The notes: generated from the sequence alone by a model not told the origin. Positions 11,545-24,954 are shown, numbered from the stretch's first letter. The stretch: DNA of 64,000 nucleotides from Pyrus communis (GCF_963583255.1 NC_084803.1:21488428-21552427); one strand, 5' to 3'. Numbers and translations are program-made.

Positions 11545-12575
11545 TTTGGCTTAAGGAGGAGTTCTCTGGTGTGCTTTAGCTTGACTGAAATCCCAGAATA
11601 TACACCGGACAAACATTTATGCTGTGTATACAGTTACCAAAATTAAATTTCAAAGCATATGCAAGGAGTGTCGAGCTTAACTGGTATTAGGTGCTCAAAA
11701 CTAATTGTTTTCTGCTGTATTCTTTCAAATTTTTACTTTTTCTCAGGAATGTAAAACTTATATCCCTTTCATAGAACAATAATTTTTTGCAGTACTAGTC
11801 GAAGGGCCAGTTTGGGGCGCAGCTCATAGAACATCTCCAATTGGCTGCTTACTCATCACCTGTAAAAAAAATTAGAAAAGGTTACAAGCATTTGCCAAAA
11901 TTGTATTAGTCTTGATGAAGATCTCAAGAAAGGAAAATTGAAAAGGAAAATTTTCTAAAATAGTTAGTGATTCAATCTTAGGAAGAAGAAATAAAAAACA
12001 AACATATAGAAAGAGAGATCATCAACATCTGGAGTGGATGGCATGAAGGGAAAAGGGAGAGACTCCCATAAACAATAGAAATGGGTGGCATGGGAGGGAA
12101 GCCCTATCATGTCACCTCCATAATTTTCATGAAGAAGATGAAAGGAAAATTATGAGGCCGCTTCCAGCCACCCCATTTGCATTGGCCTATGGGAGGCCTA
12201 TCTTCCATTTCGGCTCAGCCAATTCTTTGAGCATAGGTTATGGTCACAGGACTAGGTCCCTTAATTTATAGGGAAGCCTCAAGCATACACAAGTTCGAAG
12301 AAACAACCTAGAATCACATGGTTTCCATGCCTTCCAGTTTCCACGTCAATATTTGCTATTTGTATCTCCCCAAGGATAACACATGCTTTCTGTGTCACTC
12401 TAGTAACACTGGAACGATTGCATGCCTTCCACGTATGTGCTAGAACTTAGGGCTTTCCGTCAAGAAACACGCATGTATTATGAGTGTACAGACTTTTTCA
12501 CGTAAAGAGGAAGATAGAGTGCATACGTTACGCCTAAGTTTCACTTGAGAAACGAATCTAAGACTATGATGAGTT
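11545..12575. repeat. Segmental duplication, copy A (paralogue at 18030-19222)
   Basis: This stretch is collinear with 18030-19222. Shared blocks include TTTTGATTTGGC(TT)AAGGAGGAGTTC, GGCTGCTTA(C/A)TCATCACCTG, GAGTGGATGGCATGAAGGG and CATACGTTACG(C/T)CTAAGTTT. Its left end encodes a scrap of F-box-associated domain (FDLA-KEEF-like), so the duplicated unit began in an F-box-like gene. No intact ORF remains. Confidence 0.8.
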
Positions 12576-12698
12576 GGTGAGTGTCATTTTATTTTGTAAT
12601 TTTTCTTTTTAAAAATTGGTAAGCTATAAAGGAAACTAATAGGCAAGTCGGATATCTTGAAGGCTCTCAGCCATCACATCAATGATTTTAATTAGAAT

Positions 12699-13153
12699 AA
12701 ATTGTAGTAATAGTCCATCAACTTAAACTCAATTGGAGCAATGGTTCCTCAACTAAAAATTCATTACAATTGGTCCCTCAACTCATCAAAACGGACAGCT
12801 ACGATTATTTTCGTCAACTTCGTTAGAACTTCTGTCAAAATGAGTCACATGCCATGCACATGAGGGTAAATCAAGGGGCAAATATGAAAAATCAAATAAG
12901 AAAAATTGTATCAATAGTCCCTCAACTTTAGTCCAACTCGAGAAATGGTCCCTCAACTAACCCATTGAAGCATTGGTTCCTCAACTTTAACCCAATTATA
13001 GCAATGGTCCTTCCAACATAACTCATTTTGGCAGAGTTGAAGAAAATGACCATAGTTACATGTTTTGATAAGTAGGGACCAATGGTAATGAATTTTTAAT
13101 TAGGGGACCATTGCTCTAATTTAATTAAAGTTGAGGGACCATTATTACAATTT
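12699..13153. mobile_element. Foldback/long-TIR element
   Basis: About 140 bp on the left (from AAATTGTAGTAATAGTCC through AAAATGAGTCA) recurs inverted on the right (from CTCATTTTGGCAGAG to GGACCATTATTACAATTT). Diagnostic blocks are GGTCCCTCAACT on one side and AGTAGGGACCAATGG on the other. No ORF and no clear target duplication were found. A Mutator-like or foldback MITE is the likeliest type. Confidence 0.7.
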
Positions 13154-13676
13154 ACTCTTCTAATTAAGTACCCATCTTTTTACATAAAAAAATATTATTA
13201 TTAAAGGAGAGGGAGATTCGAAACTACTAAAATAATTTAGGGGAAGGGACGAATGGTGAAAACTTAACATCCTATTTATTAGGATATTGGATACATATGT
13301 GAAAACCCAACATCTTATCCATTAGAAATTGAAATAGTCATGAAATGGGCCTAGAATATTTATGAGATAATTATTTCAATTTCTAGTTTTGAATTTTCAT
13401 TTAAAATAAAATGAAAATAAAATAGACTTATTTGGTAACTAATTTAGTTTTCATTGAAAACTGAAAAATCATTTGAAGGTTGTTTGGTAACTGATTTATG
13501 TGTTAAAGTTTTCATTGTATATGGAACTTTGTCCATAAAATTGTCAAATTGTGAATGTGAGGTTATAGAATGAAGGGGTATATGATGAAGAGTCCGCATC
13601 ACTTTTCAATGAATTTTTCTATATCCAAAAAAATGCAATGTCAAGATAAAATTTAAGATGAAAAAAATATTAAGAA

Positions 13677-14288
13677 AACTATATGGGACCACGATCTTCT
13701 AGGGTCCAAGTAAGGCTGATCCGAATATCGATACCTCAAAAATCCGGTCATAGATTCACTAGCTTCGAGCAGGGCTAGATTAGACAGGGTAGCGGCGCCA
13801 CTATCACCTTGTTCTAGGACAATTGGCGACGCCTGAGTGACTCCACTGAATGACCATACTTGTTCTGCAAGACACGAGATCTGACCCGGATAAGGACAAT
13901 CAGATCCTCATAAGTCTTGGAGTTCCTACAATCTAGGAATTGGCGTGCACCTAAGTAATCACAACGCCTAAGAGGGTGCAATATTTACTTCTAGATATCC
14001 TCTAGTATTCTCCTGACTTAGAATGAGGATTATATACTAAAAAGGTCTATGTCCCCACAATATAAATACACTCATCTAGGATTTGCCTCTACTTACGCAA
14101 TATCAATACTATAATTCTCTTGTCCACTGCTTGAGTCTAAAATTGCTTACTAACTTGACCATCAGAGAACCGTTGGCCGACACACCCCTGGTCTTAGGCT
14201 TGTTCACGGTTGTTCTCTGTTTTACATGTTACTCAAATTTGTGTCTCCACCATTCACGGCGATGTGCAAATTTAATTCCAACAAACTA
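13677..14288. mobile_element. Solo LTR, 602 bp, with AACTA target duplication
   Basis: The 602-bp segment 13682-14283 is bracketed by AACTA at 13677-13681 and 14284-14288. The right end is TTCCAACA, while the left end is TATGGG where TGTGGG or similar is expected, so the terminal G is probably mutated. A TATA-like TATAAATACA lies at about 14061, as in an LTR promoter. No internal domain adjoins it, so it fits deletion of an element by LTR-LTR recombination. Confidence 0.7.
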
Positions 14289-14418
14289 GATTATAATCCT
14301 TGAAATGTTAAGATAAATTCCTTGTGCAAGATTAAAAATTGAATATAATTCTTTGACCATGTATTTATGTTAGCGCATCCATATTTCACATTCCAATTTG
14401 TTTTCAAAAATTTATTAT

Positions 14419-15292
14419 GGGTTTTTTATATTAGCACTCCACAAAATGTTGAATGAACTCCACATTAAATTTTAATACTAAATGATTTATGTATCCTACT
14501 ATGCAATGACCATTTTGATCTTATTAGGTTTTAAAAAATAAAAAGTTCTAAATACACCACAAATCACTTTTATTATTTATCTTCATCAACTATCAAAACT
14601 CCTCCCACCCTCTATTTTTTTTTTTATGGTTATTTTCAACTAGGTTTATCTAACATAATAGAAAGTACAGAACATTTAGGAAACATAAATACTATAAATT
14701 GGATGAACACAGATATCCAATAGCTATAAAATTTGTTAGCAAACCATAATTTTTCATATGAAAAATGCCTACAAATTGGTAAGAGCTTTTGGTTTCACTA
14801 CACGGGCTAAATATTGCTTCGTAAGATACTACATCAAAGCACAACTTAAAAGTTCACATGTATCAAAATCACCATCGAAAATTAATAGGCTACACAAGAA
14901 AACCCTTACCTGAACAATAGAGTAGAACAAAAAACAAAATCATAAGATGTTTAATTTCTAAGATGTTAGAGCGTGATTCGGATGGTGAAGCAATAAACTC
15001 GAGTCATAGTTCAATGAGCCAACTAAGCCATTTAAAAATGAACGAAAAACAACAGAGTAGAATGAAAAAAAAAAAATCATAAGATGTTTAAAAATAAGTG
15101 TTATAAGATTTGAAAAATGTGGGGTGTATGGAGAAAATATGAGGTGTATGTTAAGAATGTGGGGGTAAGAGGGTGTTATGGGGAAGTATATGAGATGTAT
15201 TAAGATAATTTTTAATTAAAAAAGCAAATGTATGGTGTATTAAGTATGTGGGGTTTCTTCAACAATATGTGGGGTGTTAATATAATAAGCCT
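14419..15292. mobile_element. TIR element without coding capacity
   Basis: The left end (TTTTTTATATTAGCACTCCAC, then AATGTTGAATGAACTCCACA) matches the inverted right end (GGCTTATTATATTAACACCC, then ATTGTTGAAGAAACCCCACA) over roughly 65 bp with substitutions. The interior is AT-rich and lacks a recognisable ORF. Superfamily and target duplication are unclear. Confidence 0.6.
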
Positions 15293-15371
15293 TTTCATTA
15301 AGAAAAAAAGTTACTAGTATTACACTTTTAAAATCTCATTTATAACCTGATTTCTTATTGCTTTAATTAGA

Positions 15372-17550
15372 TTGAACTTCACATATTTGAGCATCAACTA
15401 CACTACTGTTGATCTTCCTTCAAAATTTAACCCATTGGAGAAATTGTTGGAATTCTATGAAAGATCTGACTCTCCGGAGTCATTAAGAGCCAACGTTTGT
15501 GAAAGGATTGAAGCCTTTAATGATCACTTAGACATGGAGTCCCTCTGTTGATCAATGAGGCACCGCATTGGCTCAAATTACACTATAGACAACCTAATAT
15601 CTTTACTTTTGATTTGGCCAAGGAGGAGTTCCGGGTGGTGCCTCTGCCTTTCATTACCGAATATGAGTACGATTGGTCCTTCCGACATCTAGGGATTGTT
15701 GGAGGATACCTGTGTGTATCCCTGTGCAAGCATGATGGTTGTGACAATACTAATTTCTGGATCATGACAGAATATAACGTGCCTGAATCTTGGACTAATT
15801 AAGCTCTATAATTAAATATTTTCAAAACGTTTGAGCTTGTATGGTCTCCAATCTAGGTAAAGGAAAGCGGTACAGTTGCGATCGGAAAATGTTCACCAAC
15901 GGACATGGAGTTGATAAGGATCGATAACCAAGAAGAGAAGTGATAGGAATTTTACCACCTATAAAAGTAGGGATAAAAACACAAAAAATACTTGCAAGAA
16001 AATAAGGTAGTTCTAGTATAAATGGCTCAAGTAATTAAGGTCGTTTTTCGCAGGAATTGAATGAATAATATGTATTTAAACTAATTCTTAGCTAATTATT
16101 TGAAAACAAAGATTGGAAAAGGTTGATTTTGAATTTAAAAATAATAAAAACGAATTTAATTAAAATGATTAAAGAAATTAGCAAAGTAAAGAAAACAAAG
16201 GAAAACGTTTTGAAAACCAAATTGTAAAAAGCCTAGGGTTTCGCCGTTCTCTTAACAATCCTATTTAGATTTACCAATTACTTATGAATTACCCATGCAA
16301 CTTTGAAGGTTAGGTTTTCCTAATGCATATTCTACTTGTGGCATTCAAGCTAGAACGTATATCAAACATGTAATCCATCTGTGGCATTCAGATTAAATAT
16401 AAACATGCATGGCTCATTATGCTTTGTGAAAACCCTTTGAAAAACCATGCAACCCCTAAGACGTGGCATTCGTCCTAGGTGAACTTACAACTATCACAAG
16501 AAGCAATACTCAATTCCCCGGTGGCATTCCGACTGAATTTGTCAGGCCCCGATCCCTACATACGTCCAGGATCGACACGTGACGTCACCCAAATACTCGT
16601 ATAACTCACATACCTCGTCTCATGAATATGGCAATCACAATTCAAGAATCAAATTGCAAAGAAATCTTTTGTTTACCTTATGGCTGCATCTAACCTCCTC
16701 GTTAGACTGCCTACGTACCCTCAAATAGGGATCAAGCCATTCGTAGTTCATTTCCACAAAACCAAACGTTTATTCTACTAAGTTCAAGCATAAAAGCATA
16801 GCATTTCTTAATCATTTATTATAACCTGACAACATGTAATTCCTGAACTCAAGCTACATAACCAACCCCCATAAAAACATGATTTCTCTCCCATCCAACA
16901 TATAAATCATTATGTCTCATCATGATATCACAATTCACAACATACATCATATTTGATCAAATTAATTAATTATGTACAGCCACGTTTTGGACCCAAATCA
17001 GCTCCAAAACTGATTCAAAATAGCTAGATTTAAAGCTTGGACTATTCTAAACACTTCTCTAGAAGGCTATGAACCCATCTTAGGTCACCTTGGGCTCCAA
17101 AAAGTGTATTTAAGCCCAAAAACGTCAATTTCCAACAATTCGCACTGCTTCTTTATGTGATCTCCAGAAAATAACTGCTTGGTAGAAAAATCCCAAATTT
17201 TGACACGAACAAGCCAAGAGACACACGTACGTCCTCCAATTTAAATCACTCCAAAATTCGTCCGTTTGATCATGTTTTTCTCCAAAGGAAGTCGAATGTT
17301 CTATATTGAAAATATAAAGCACAATATCAAAATTCTACCAAAATAATTACCAAATTATACTAAGAATAAGGTAAAATATATAATATAATATTAACTTATC
17401 AAGAAGGATAATGGCAACAATGACTATGACTAGGGTGTGGTTCGTAGTGGCCAATATACATTACAGGGGTGTTGTGAGATTCATGACATGATTGCATACA
17501 ACGAGACTAATCTGGCCCAACGATTATGATGGGCTCGAATGGAAGGGAAA
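15372..17550 (+). pseudogene. F-box-associated (FBA) domain gene, split and decayed
   Basis: The best-preserved part is 15548-15802: NEAPHWLKL, FTFDLAKEEFRVVPLP, WSFRHLGIVGGYLCVSLC, FWIMTEYNVPESWT. This is the FBA interaction domain that recognises substrates in SCF-type ubiquitin ligases. A 60-codon open stretch lies upstream at about 15372-15555 but ends in a stop. Downstream, from about 15856, the frame continues (AIGKCSPTDMELIRIDNQEE), is cut by a solo LTR at 15941-17401, and resumes at 17407 (SGQYTLQGCCEIHDMIAYNE) after one further stop. No F-box motif was seen, so the N-terminal part is missing. Related FBA scraps at 11545 and 18030 suggest a local family. Confidence 0.8.
15936..17406. 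mobile_element. Solo LTR, 1461 bp, inside the FBA pseudogene
   Basis: The segment 15941-17401 begins TGATAGG, ends CTTATCA, and is flanked by AGAAG at 15936-15940 and 17402-17406. This is the TG...CA plus 5-bp duplication signature of an LTR. No gag-pol or second LTR is nearby. Removing it and one AGAAG rejoins the FBA reading frame exactly, which independently supports both boundaries. Confidence 0.85.
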
Positions 17551-18029
17551 AAAGACTCAAATCCCATTGAAGAAAGATGATAGATAAGCAGCATGAACAT
17601 CGAAAGACAATGTCTACTACTGGTAGGTCTGTGGACTGTACTCTCAATTTTCTATGTATTTTTCTTTTTCTTTTTTTTTTATTTTTTTGGTCAATTTCTA
17701 TTCATTTTTCGTCTGCCTTTTCGCTATTATTCTGCTGAAAAATGAAATTAAATACTGAATTTTCAGATATGCTTCAATCCTTCTCCTTGTATTCCTGCCT
17801 GTATATTTTGATGTGCTAGTGAATATGATAATCATATAGTCGCTGCAGTAATTTTCTTAATAATAATCTTCCTTAAAGTTGGTTTTTGTGTTCATTTCCT
17901 TTTATCTTTATTTGTTTGATGCAGCACAAGTAAATTGGTTTTTGTTCCAGCCGATGCATACTTGTATTTAGTTGACTGAAGAAGTCGTATGCTCTTAATC
18001 TAAAAAAAATAATAAAAATAAATCTATAT

Positions 18030-19222
<1,193 letters not shown>

Positions 19223-19440
19223 GAAGTTGTTTTTTTATAATTTAGTTTTTATTATTTTTACAAATTGGATAATGAAATATGGAAAAACTAAATTTTAAAA
19301 GAAACGAATGCACAAGTGCAAATCTTGTAAGTGTCTATTATGATATGAGTTGTAAATAAGAGTCTCCTTAATAACAAAAATGTTATTCTTACCATAATTT
19401 TGTACCACAATTATTATTTTTTTATTTTTCTTATTTTTTT

Positions 19441-19597
19441 AACAAATGGTATTATCTATACTAAAGGGGGATGAGGGTGGACTAAGCCTCATAATGGGCT
19501 AACAATAATGTAGTTCAAATTCGCCTTTAACAATAATCAAATCTATGACCTCTCACTTACAAAAAGAGGAATACCATTAAACCGTAGTACTAAGTGG
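19441..19597 (-). mobile_element. SINE-like repeat, copy 1
   Basis: Read on the minus strand it begins CACTTAGTACTACGG and contains a pol III B-box-like stretch near GAGAGGTCATAGATTTGATT. It then runs GAATTTGAACTACATTATTG and GCCCATTATGAGGCTTAG to an A/T-rich tail. A closely related copy lies at 35648-35803. A tRNA-derived SINE is the best fit, based on layout rather than a match to a named family. Confidence 0.55.
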
Positions 19598-19664
19598 CTT
19601 GTACCACATTTTTTTTTTTTTTACTATTTTATGTGGCAGCTTATGTGGAAAGCTACATAATTTA

Positions 19665-19836
19665 ATGGTAATGCTAGAGAGACCAAATTTTTTTAAAATA
19701 AATTTGTAAATCAAATGATTTGTCACCAATAAGAAATAAACATGTTAATCAACATTTAAGTAATAATTTAATCATCAATAACCACATCATTTGGTTTGCA
19801 AATTTGATTTAAAAAATTTGCTTCCTATCATTATTC
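19665..19836. mobile_element. Small AT-rich MITE, family copy 4
   Basis: The left end GGTAATGCTAGAGAGACC is the best preserved of the four copies. The right end is TTGCTTCCTATCATTATT. The core again has CATGTTAATCAACATTTAAG. Confidence 0.75.
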
Positions 19837-19929
19837 TTTTTTATTACTTTTGATGACACTTGGATGATGTCTGTTCTGTGACATCCCATATCATCCAGGG
19901 AAGTGATCCTTAAATGTATATTCTCATCC

Positions 19930-20055
19930 TTACCTAGCACGAGGCCTTTTGGGAGGTCACTGGCTTCGGGTTCCATAGGAACTCCAAAGTTAAGCGAGAA
20001 GAGGGCTAGAGCAATCCCATGATGGGTGACCCACTGGGAAGTTGCTCGTGAGTTC
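19930..20055 (+). ncRNA. 5S rRNA-derived pol III domain in the left Cassandra LTR
   Basis: Similarity to plant 5S rRNA is clearest over AACTCCAAAGTTAAGCG and GATGGGTGACCCACTGGGAAG, which correspond to the internal control region (box A, intermediate element, box C). Pol III transcription has been reported for Cassandra LTRs. Activity of this copy is not shown by sequence. It is not a functional rRNA gene, since the flanks diverge from 5S. Confidence 0.7.
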
Positions 20056-20256
20056 CCAAAAACAAAACCGTGAGGGAATGGTAAGCCCAAAGTGGACAAT
20101 ATCGTGCTACGGTGGTGGAGCGGGCCGGGAAGTGGTCCGCCTCGGGCCGGGATGTGACAATTTGGTATCAGAACCTAACCCTGGTCGCGTGTGTGCCGAC
20201 GAGGACTTCGGGCCCCTAAGGGGGGTGGATTGTGACATCCCACATCACCCAAGGGA

Positions 20257-20520
20257 GTGATTCTTATATGTATATTCCCATCTCTACTTAGCACGAGGCC
20301 TTTTGGGAGCTCACTGGCTTCGGGTTCCGTGGGAACTCCGAAGTTAAGCGAGAAGGGAGCTAGAATAATCCCATGATGGGTGACCCATGTGATTCTTATA
20401 TGTATATTCCCATCTCTACTTAGCACGAGGCCTTTTGGGAGCTCACTGGCTTCGGGTTCCGTGGGAACTCCGAAGTTAAGCGAGAAGGGAGCTAGAATAA
20501 TCCCATGATGGGTGACCCAT
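20257..20520 (+). repeat. 132-bp tandem duplication of the 5S-like domain (right LTR)
   Basis: Positions 20257-20388 and 20389-20520 are essentially identical, each running from GTGATTCTTATATG to GGGTGACCCAT. The unit contains the whole 5S-like promoter block. The left LTR has a single copy, so the duplication came after insertion. Confidence 0.95.
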
Positions 20521-20935
20521 TGGGAAGTTGCTCGTGAGTTCCCAAAAACAAAACCGTGAGGGAATGATAAGCCCAAAGCGGACAATATCGTGCTACGGTG
20601 GTGGAGCGGGCCCGGGAAGTGATCCGTCCCGGGCTGGGATGTGACATGTTCTGTGACACAAAATTGGTGAATGAAAAAGGGTGAGAAAAAAATGAAAACA
20701 AAAACTGAAATTAATTTCAAAGGGACTTCAAAATCTGCATGGCAGATTTTGAAATTAGTTTTTGTTAACAAAGCGAGATTCTACTCTTACAAACTACATG
20801 GAGGGGGATTTGTCAATTCAAACTTAAGTGGAAAAGAAAGAAACACTATTTTAACCAACTTGGTTATGCTCAAGTCTGCGACCAATAGAGTGCAGCTGTG
20901 ATGTTCTAACTATTGGAATCTAGCGAATGAAATTC

Positions 20936-23900
20936 CTAAAGCCTTGCATATCCATTTGAGCCATGGATGCCAATTTCTTGGAAATTGACGCAACGGGAGA
21001 GTGCAGCTGTGAACCTCTCGACATCGTTCCTCGTGTGCGTTGCGCTCAATGTCACACGTAACCTGGTCAGAAAAAATAAATGAAGATGTAAAGGACAAAG
21101 AGAAACAACATAGTACTTATGAGGTCAAATAGCAAACCATCATAAAACGAAACGAACAAGATGAGTATAACCCGAACTTGTAAATGCACTGTAGCAGAAC
21201 GGAAAGTGTAAAGAAGATTTGTCAGACCTGCATGAGTTGGGTGGCACTGTTGGGGGTCTGATTGCAGTCACATGGAAGCCAGATTTTAGCAAACTCCTGT
21301 TCGTTGATGATAACAAAGTTAGATGCAGTTGTTGAATGATCTACAAATCACAGACAAACAGATAGAGTGGGAAATCGAACTGGCTGGCTTGCAGAGCCTT
21401 CTCTTCGCTCCCTACTATGAGCGATATTATGGGACTGTTTATGGGAATTCCAGTGAGAGCACGAAAGTCTTTCACCCGATTCCAAATTTCCCTTCTACGC
21501 CATGTTTCCTTTCTTGCCACAAAAACAGCAGCTGCAAAGTTCAATTTGTATTATTAACCACAGGAAGTACAACAAAAGAGGGGGGAAATGCTACAATCAC
21601 ACCAAGTGAACAATTGATGATAAATTACTGATAAAGTAATGGAGCGCCGGCCTGTTTGATAACCATTTGGTTTTTTTGTTTTTGGTTTTCACCTTTTGTG
21701 TTAGTGAGAAAGGGGAAATGCATAGTAGAAATGAAGGATGAAGAAGAGTGGACGACGAATTATGAGAGAGATGTATAGGGAAAGAGACAAAATGAAAACT
21801 AAAAACCAAACGCCAAAAACTATCCCATCACCCTTCTTCATCCGTCCTTTCCCCATATACTTCCCTTATTTCTCACACACACACCACCCGTAGAAAGACT
21901 ACTCAACATGACAATATTATTGCATCATCCTTCTAAACAATAACACAGGGTTTCCACAAGTCTGCAACCCAAGCTTGATCCATGCTCAAGCCGGTTTGCA
22001 AGTTGGCCAAAGCTAATGTGGCAATAAGTTGCACATGTTTGAAAGCAATTATATTCAAGTAAAGCACCCTAACCAAACAAAATTATATAAATTACCATGA
22101 GCAGCAGCAGCAATTGGTATTGGCGTAGCAGTTGAAAATATAAAAGAACGACCCCTTGATTGTATGAATTGCTTCCACCTTTTGCTGTTTATATGACAAT
22201 AAAGAAAATGAGTAATTACATTTCATAACTTTCCACAAACTGAGATGAAACACACAAGAATCCAATACATCGACACCTAAAGTCTGAAGTTTTGACATTG
22301 GCACCTAAAGTATGAAGTTTTGACACAAATTGCGACAGTTTTTTCCTCTATATTTATCATTTTAAAGGAATTTAGTAAATCACGAATAAAGCACATCATT
22401 TCCATTTCATATTTGCTACAACTACTGTACACCAAACATTTACAATATGTATTATTTACTAAGAAAAAGCTAGAATGAATAATTGCCTGCATGCGATGAA
22501 TCCGCCATGGCAACCTGCAGCCTTACTTAAAGTCCCAACGCATATGTCAACATCACCTTCACAATTGTATTCCTCAGCCACTCCACCACCATTTTTTCCA
22601 CAAACAAATGTTCCATGAGCCTGAGTAGAGGAGTATATTTTCTTTTTATCATTAATACCTTAGACCACATAAATAAAAAATGAAAGAAAACTTTTCCTGC
22701 AATATGGACATAGTTACTTGAGGACTAGTTGAATTGCGAGTGTAACTAGACAACTCAACCGTAACACAACTATTACAATTTGATGTGTACCATGTGTACA
22801 AGATTTGACAAGTTTTTTTACTAGGACTTACATCATCAATAACTAACAGAAAGTCATGCTCCCTGCGTAGCTTCACAAGCTCAGTGATTGGTGCAAAGTC
22901 TCCGTCCATACTAAACAAGCTGCAGTGAGAGACAAATGCAAGTCATGAGATAGATAACAAACAAAACAAAATAGAACATTGTATGAAGATGAAACTGAAT
23001 CCGACTGAAATGAGGATATAGAAAGTAGAATCTAAAAATAGCAACATTTACCTATCAGTCACAACGACTTTCTTCCTCATTGTGCAACTTGATCTGTCAA
23101 ACAACAATTGCATTTTTAGCCAACGGAGATAGTGAAGTAGATATCCAATAAGAAGAGGGACACAAAGATTTAAACCAAAAGTTTAAGACCTACAACAACG
23201 CATTAAGGTGTGTCATGTCACAATGTCTATAGATGAATATCTCTACAGATTTTTGTCGTTCAGCAAGACGAATACCATCGATTATTGATGCATGGTTCAG
23301 TGCGTCAGAAAAAATTGCAATCTTTTCATTAGTTAAAGGCATTTTTCCAGCGGACAAAAGAGAGCCAACATTTCCCAAAGCTACCATCAAGGCCATATTG
23401 GCTGCAAACCCTGTGGGACAAAGAAGGCAATCCTAGTGGATAAAGTTTAAACAAGATTTCATCAGTTTTCAGCTAAAACACGAAAAAGTAATTGAGTAAA
23501 TAAAAAAAGTTCAAAACAATATTACCCAACACCTTGGACTGCCAATAAATCAAGCAATTATGTCAAAGGACTTCGCCCAAAAACTTAACTTTGTAATCAT
23601 AATTCAGACGGTCATACTCAGTTGAGTAAATCATGCAAATCAAAACTGTAATCTTCATCTAGAAATGGAAAAGGTAATGATATTCATTGTATGGGGAATC
23701 CATTAGTAAAAGGGGATACAGTCTAAAAGTAAGTCTGAGGTTACGGTCCCTTGTCACCATTGTTACTTAACAGCACAAAAGGGAATGACAAAATCCAAAT
23801 AAAGAGGGCAAATTAGTAGTGTATATTATCTATACAGAGCAGCTTATACCTCTTTCTTCTTTAAGTCTGCTAAGCATGACTCCAATCGCCTATGGTAATC

Positions 23901-24458
23901 AGTGTATCCACAAATTAAAGCAGAACCCCTCGGGCCCATTCCATGTTCTAGCGCTGCCTGGTTGAATATAAATTCTCATTACATGGTTTTAGAACATGGT
24001 TAATTAAAGATATCTTTTGAGAAGTGGTGTCCAAAAGAGAACCTTAGCAGCAGCTTTTCCAATAGTAGGATGTGAACTCAAGCCTAAATAGTCATTTCCA
24101 GAGAAAAGTAGCAGCTTTTTAAACTTCTGGGTACCTTCCTCATCTCCTAAAAACTCCACAAATGTAATTTAGACCAAATTCCAAGAAAATAATATAATGG
24201 AAAATGGTTGTATTGAACTGTACCGGAACTGGGAATGTCATGGAGCCATTTTTCGAATGTGGGTTCGGGAATGTGAACCTCCACAGACGAGCGGTCCCAT
24301 GTCTGCATTTCATCGAACACGTTGAATTCATCTTCGGCAGATTTCTGTGCTTCTTGGATCGATCCATTATGGAGGTAAATGGGTCTGAGAGAACGAAGAA
24401 GCTGCAGACGATCAAGCTTGTGAAGAGCCTCTTCGGCCCACTGGTCCCAATGCCTCAT
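20936..24458 (-). CDS. BIOF: 8-amino-7-oxononanoate (KAPA) synthase
   Basis: This is a PLP enzyme joining pimeloyl-thioester and alanine to give KAPA, an early step of biotin synthesis. Eleven exons join in phase: 24458-24224, 24146-24043, 23957-23850, 23432-23194, 23093-23052, 22919-22832, 22620-22487, 22184-22096, 21531-21381, 21296-21228 and 21062-20936, giving 461 residues. Family marks are FSGNDYLGLSSHP (about 94), GPRGSALICGYT, DALNHASIIDG (His196), FSMDGDFAP, VIDDAHG (Asp271) and the PLP lysine in GTLSKAAGCHGG (Lys305). The C-terminus ARL is a plausible non-canonical PTS1, consistent with reported peroxisomal KAPA synthases. Intron 7 has a GC donor (22486-22485). A 5' UTR intron is likely (donor near 24778, acceptor near 24577). 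No stops or frame breaks were found. Confidence 0.92.
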
Positions 24459-24954
24459 CGTCTCAAGTTCTGCAATTTGCAGAGCAGAGAGAGAAGCCGG
24501 CTGCGGTAGTTGGACTGTTGGAGTAGCGCCTTCAACTCTCTTGGGATGCAGTTGCAGTTCAATTTTCAGGTTGTTCCTATCCAGCAGTAGTCTCTACTCT
24601 CTGTCATCAAATCATGGAATGCCATAAAAGCAATCCACAACAGAGAAAAAACAGCTCAACTTCGTAAAACAAAAAAACCAAAACTCAAAATTCCAATTCT
24701 GAAATTAACCTAACATTGGTTCCAAACATGGTAAGATTTCACATCAAAATTGAAAGGGAAAAACAGTAGCCAACTGACCTGGGCCGATAGAACAGAATTC
24801 AGAAGCTGTGAGAGTGAGTAAATATCGCTTGGAGTTGGAGACAAGCCAGACGACGTGTGCTACTTTGCTTCAAATGACGCACCTTCTTCCTGCTTTGAAG
24901 TCTTTGGACCCATCTTCATTCCAAACCCATCCTGATTCCTAATGCTATGTCCAA

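Larger units (their letters stand above)
19872..20651 (+). mobile_element. Cassandra-type TRIM with 5S rRNA-like LTRs
   Basis: The left LTR is 19877-20159 (283 bp, TGTGACATCCC ... GGGATGTGACA) and the right LTR is 20231-20646 (416 bp). A 71-bp internal region lies between them. It opens with a primer-binding site TGGTATCAGAACC at 20163, complementary to initiator tRNA-Met, and ends in a polypurine-like AAGGGGGGTGGAT. Perfect TGTTC target duplications flank the element (19872-19876, 20647-20651). The LTRs contain the 5S rRNA internal-promoter region (AACTCC.AAGTTAAGCG, GATGGGTGACCCA(C)TGGGAAG), the defining trait of Cassandra. No protein is encoded. The right LTR is longer because of a 132-bp internal duplication. 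Confidence 0.92.

Noticed and set aside
20175..20771. Minus-strand 198-aa ORF over the Cassandra element
   Set aside because: It crosses the duplicated 5S-like LTR, and its repeated peptide is the 132-bp duplication read in a chance frame.
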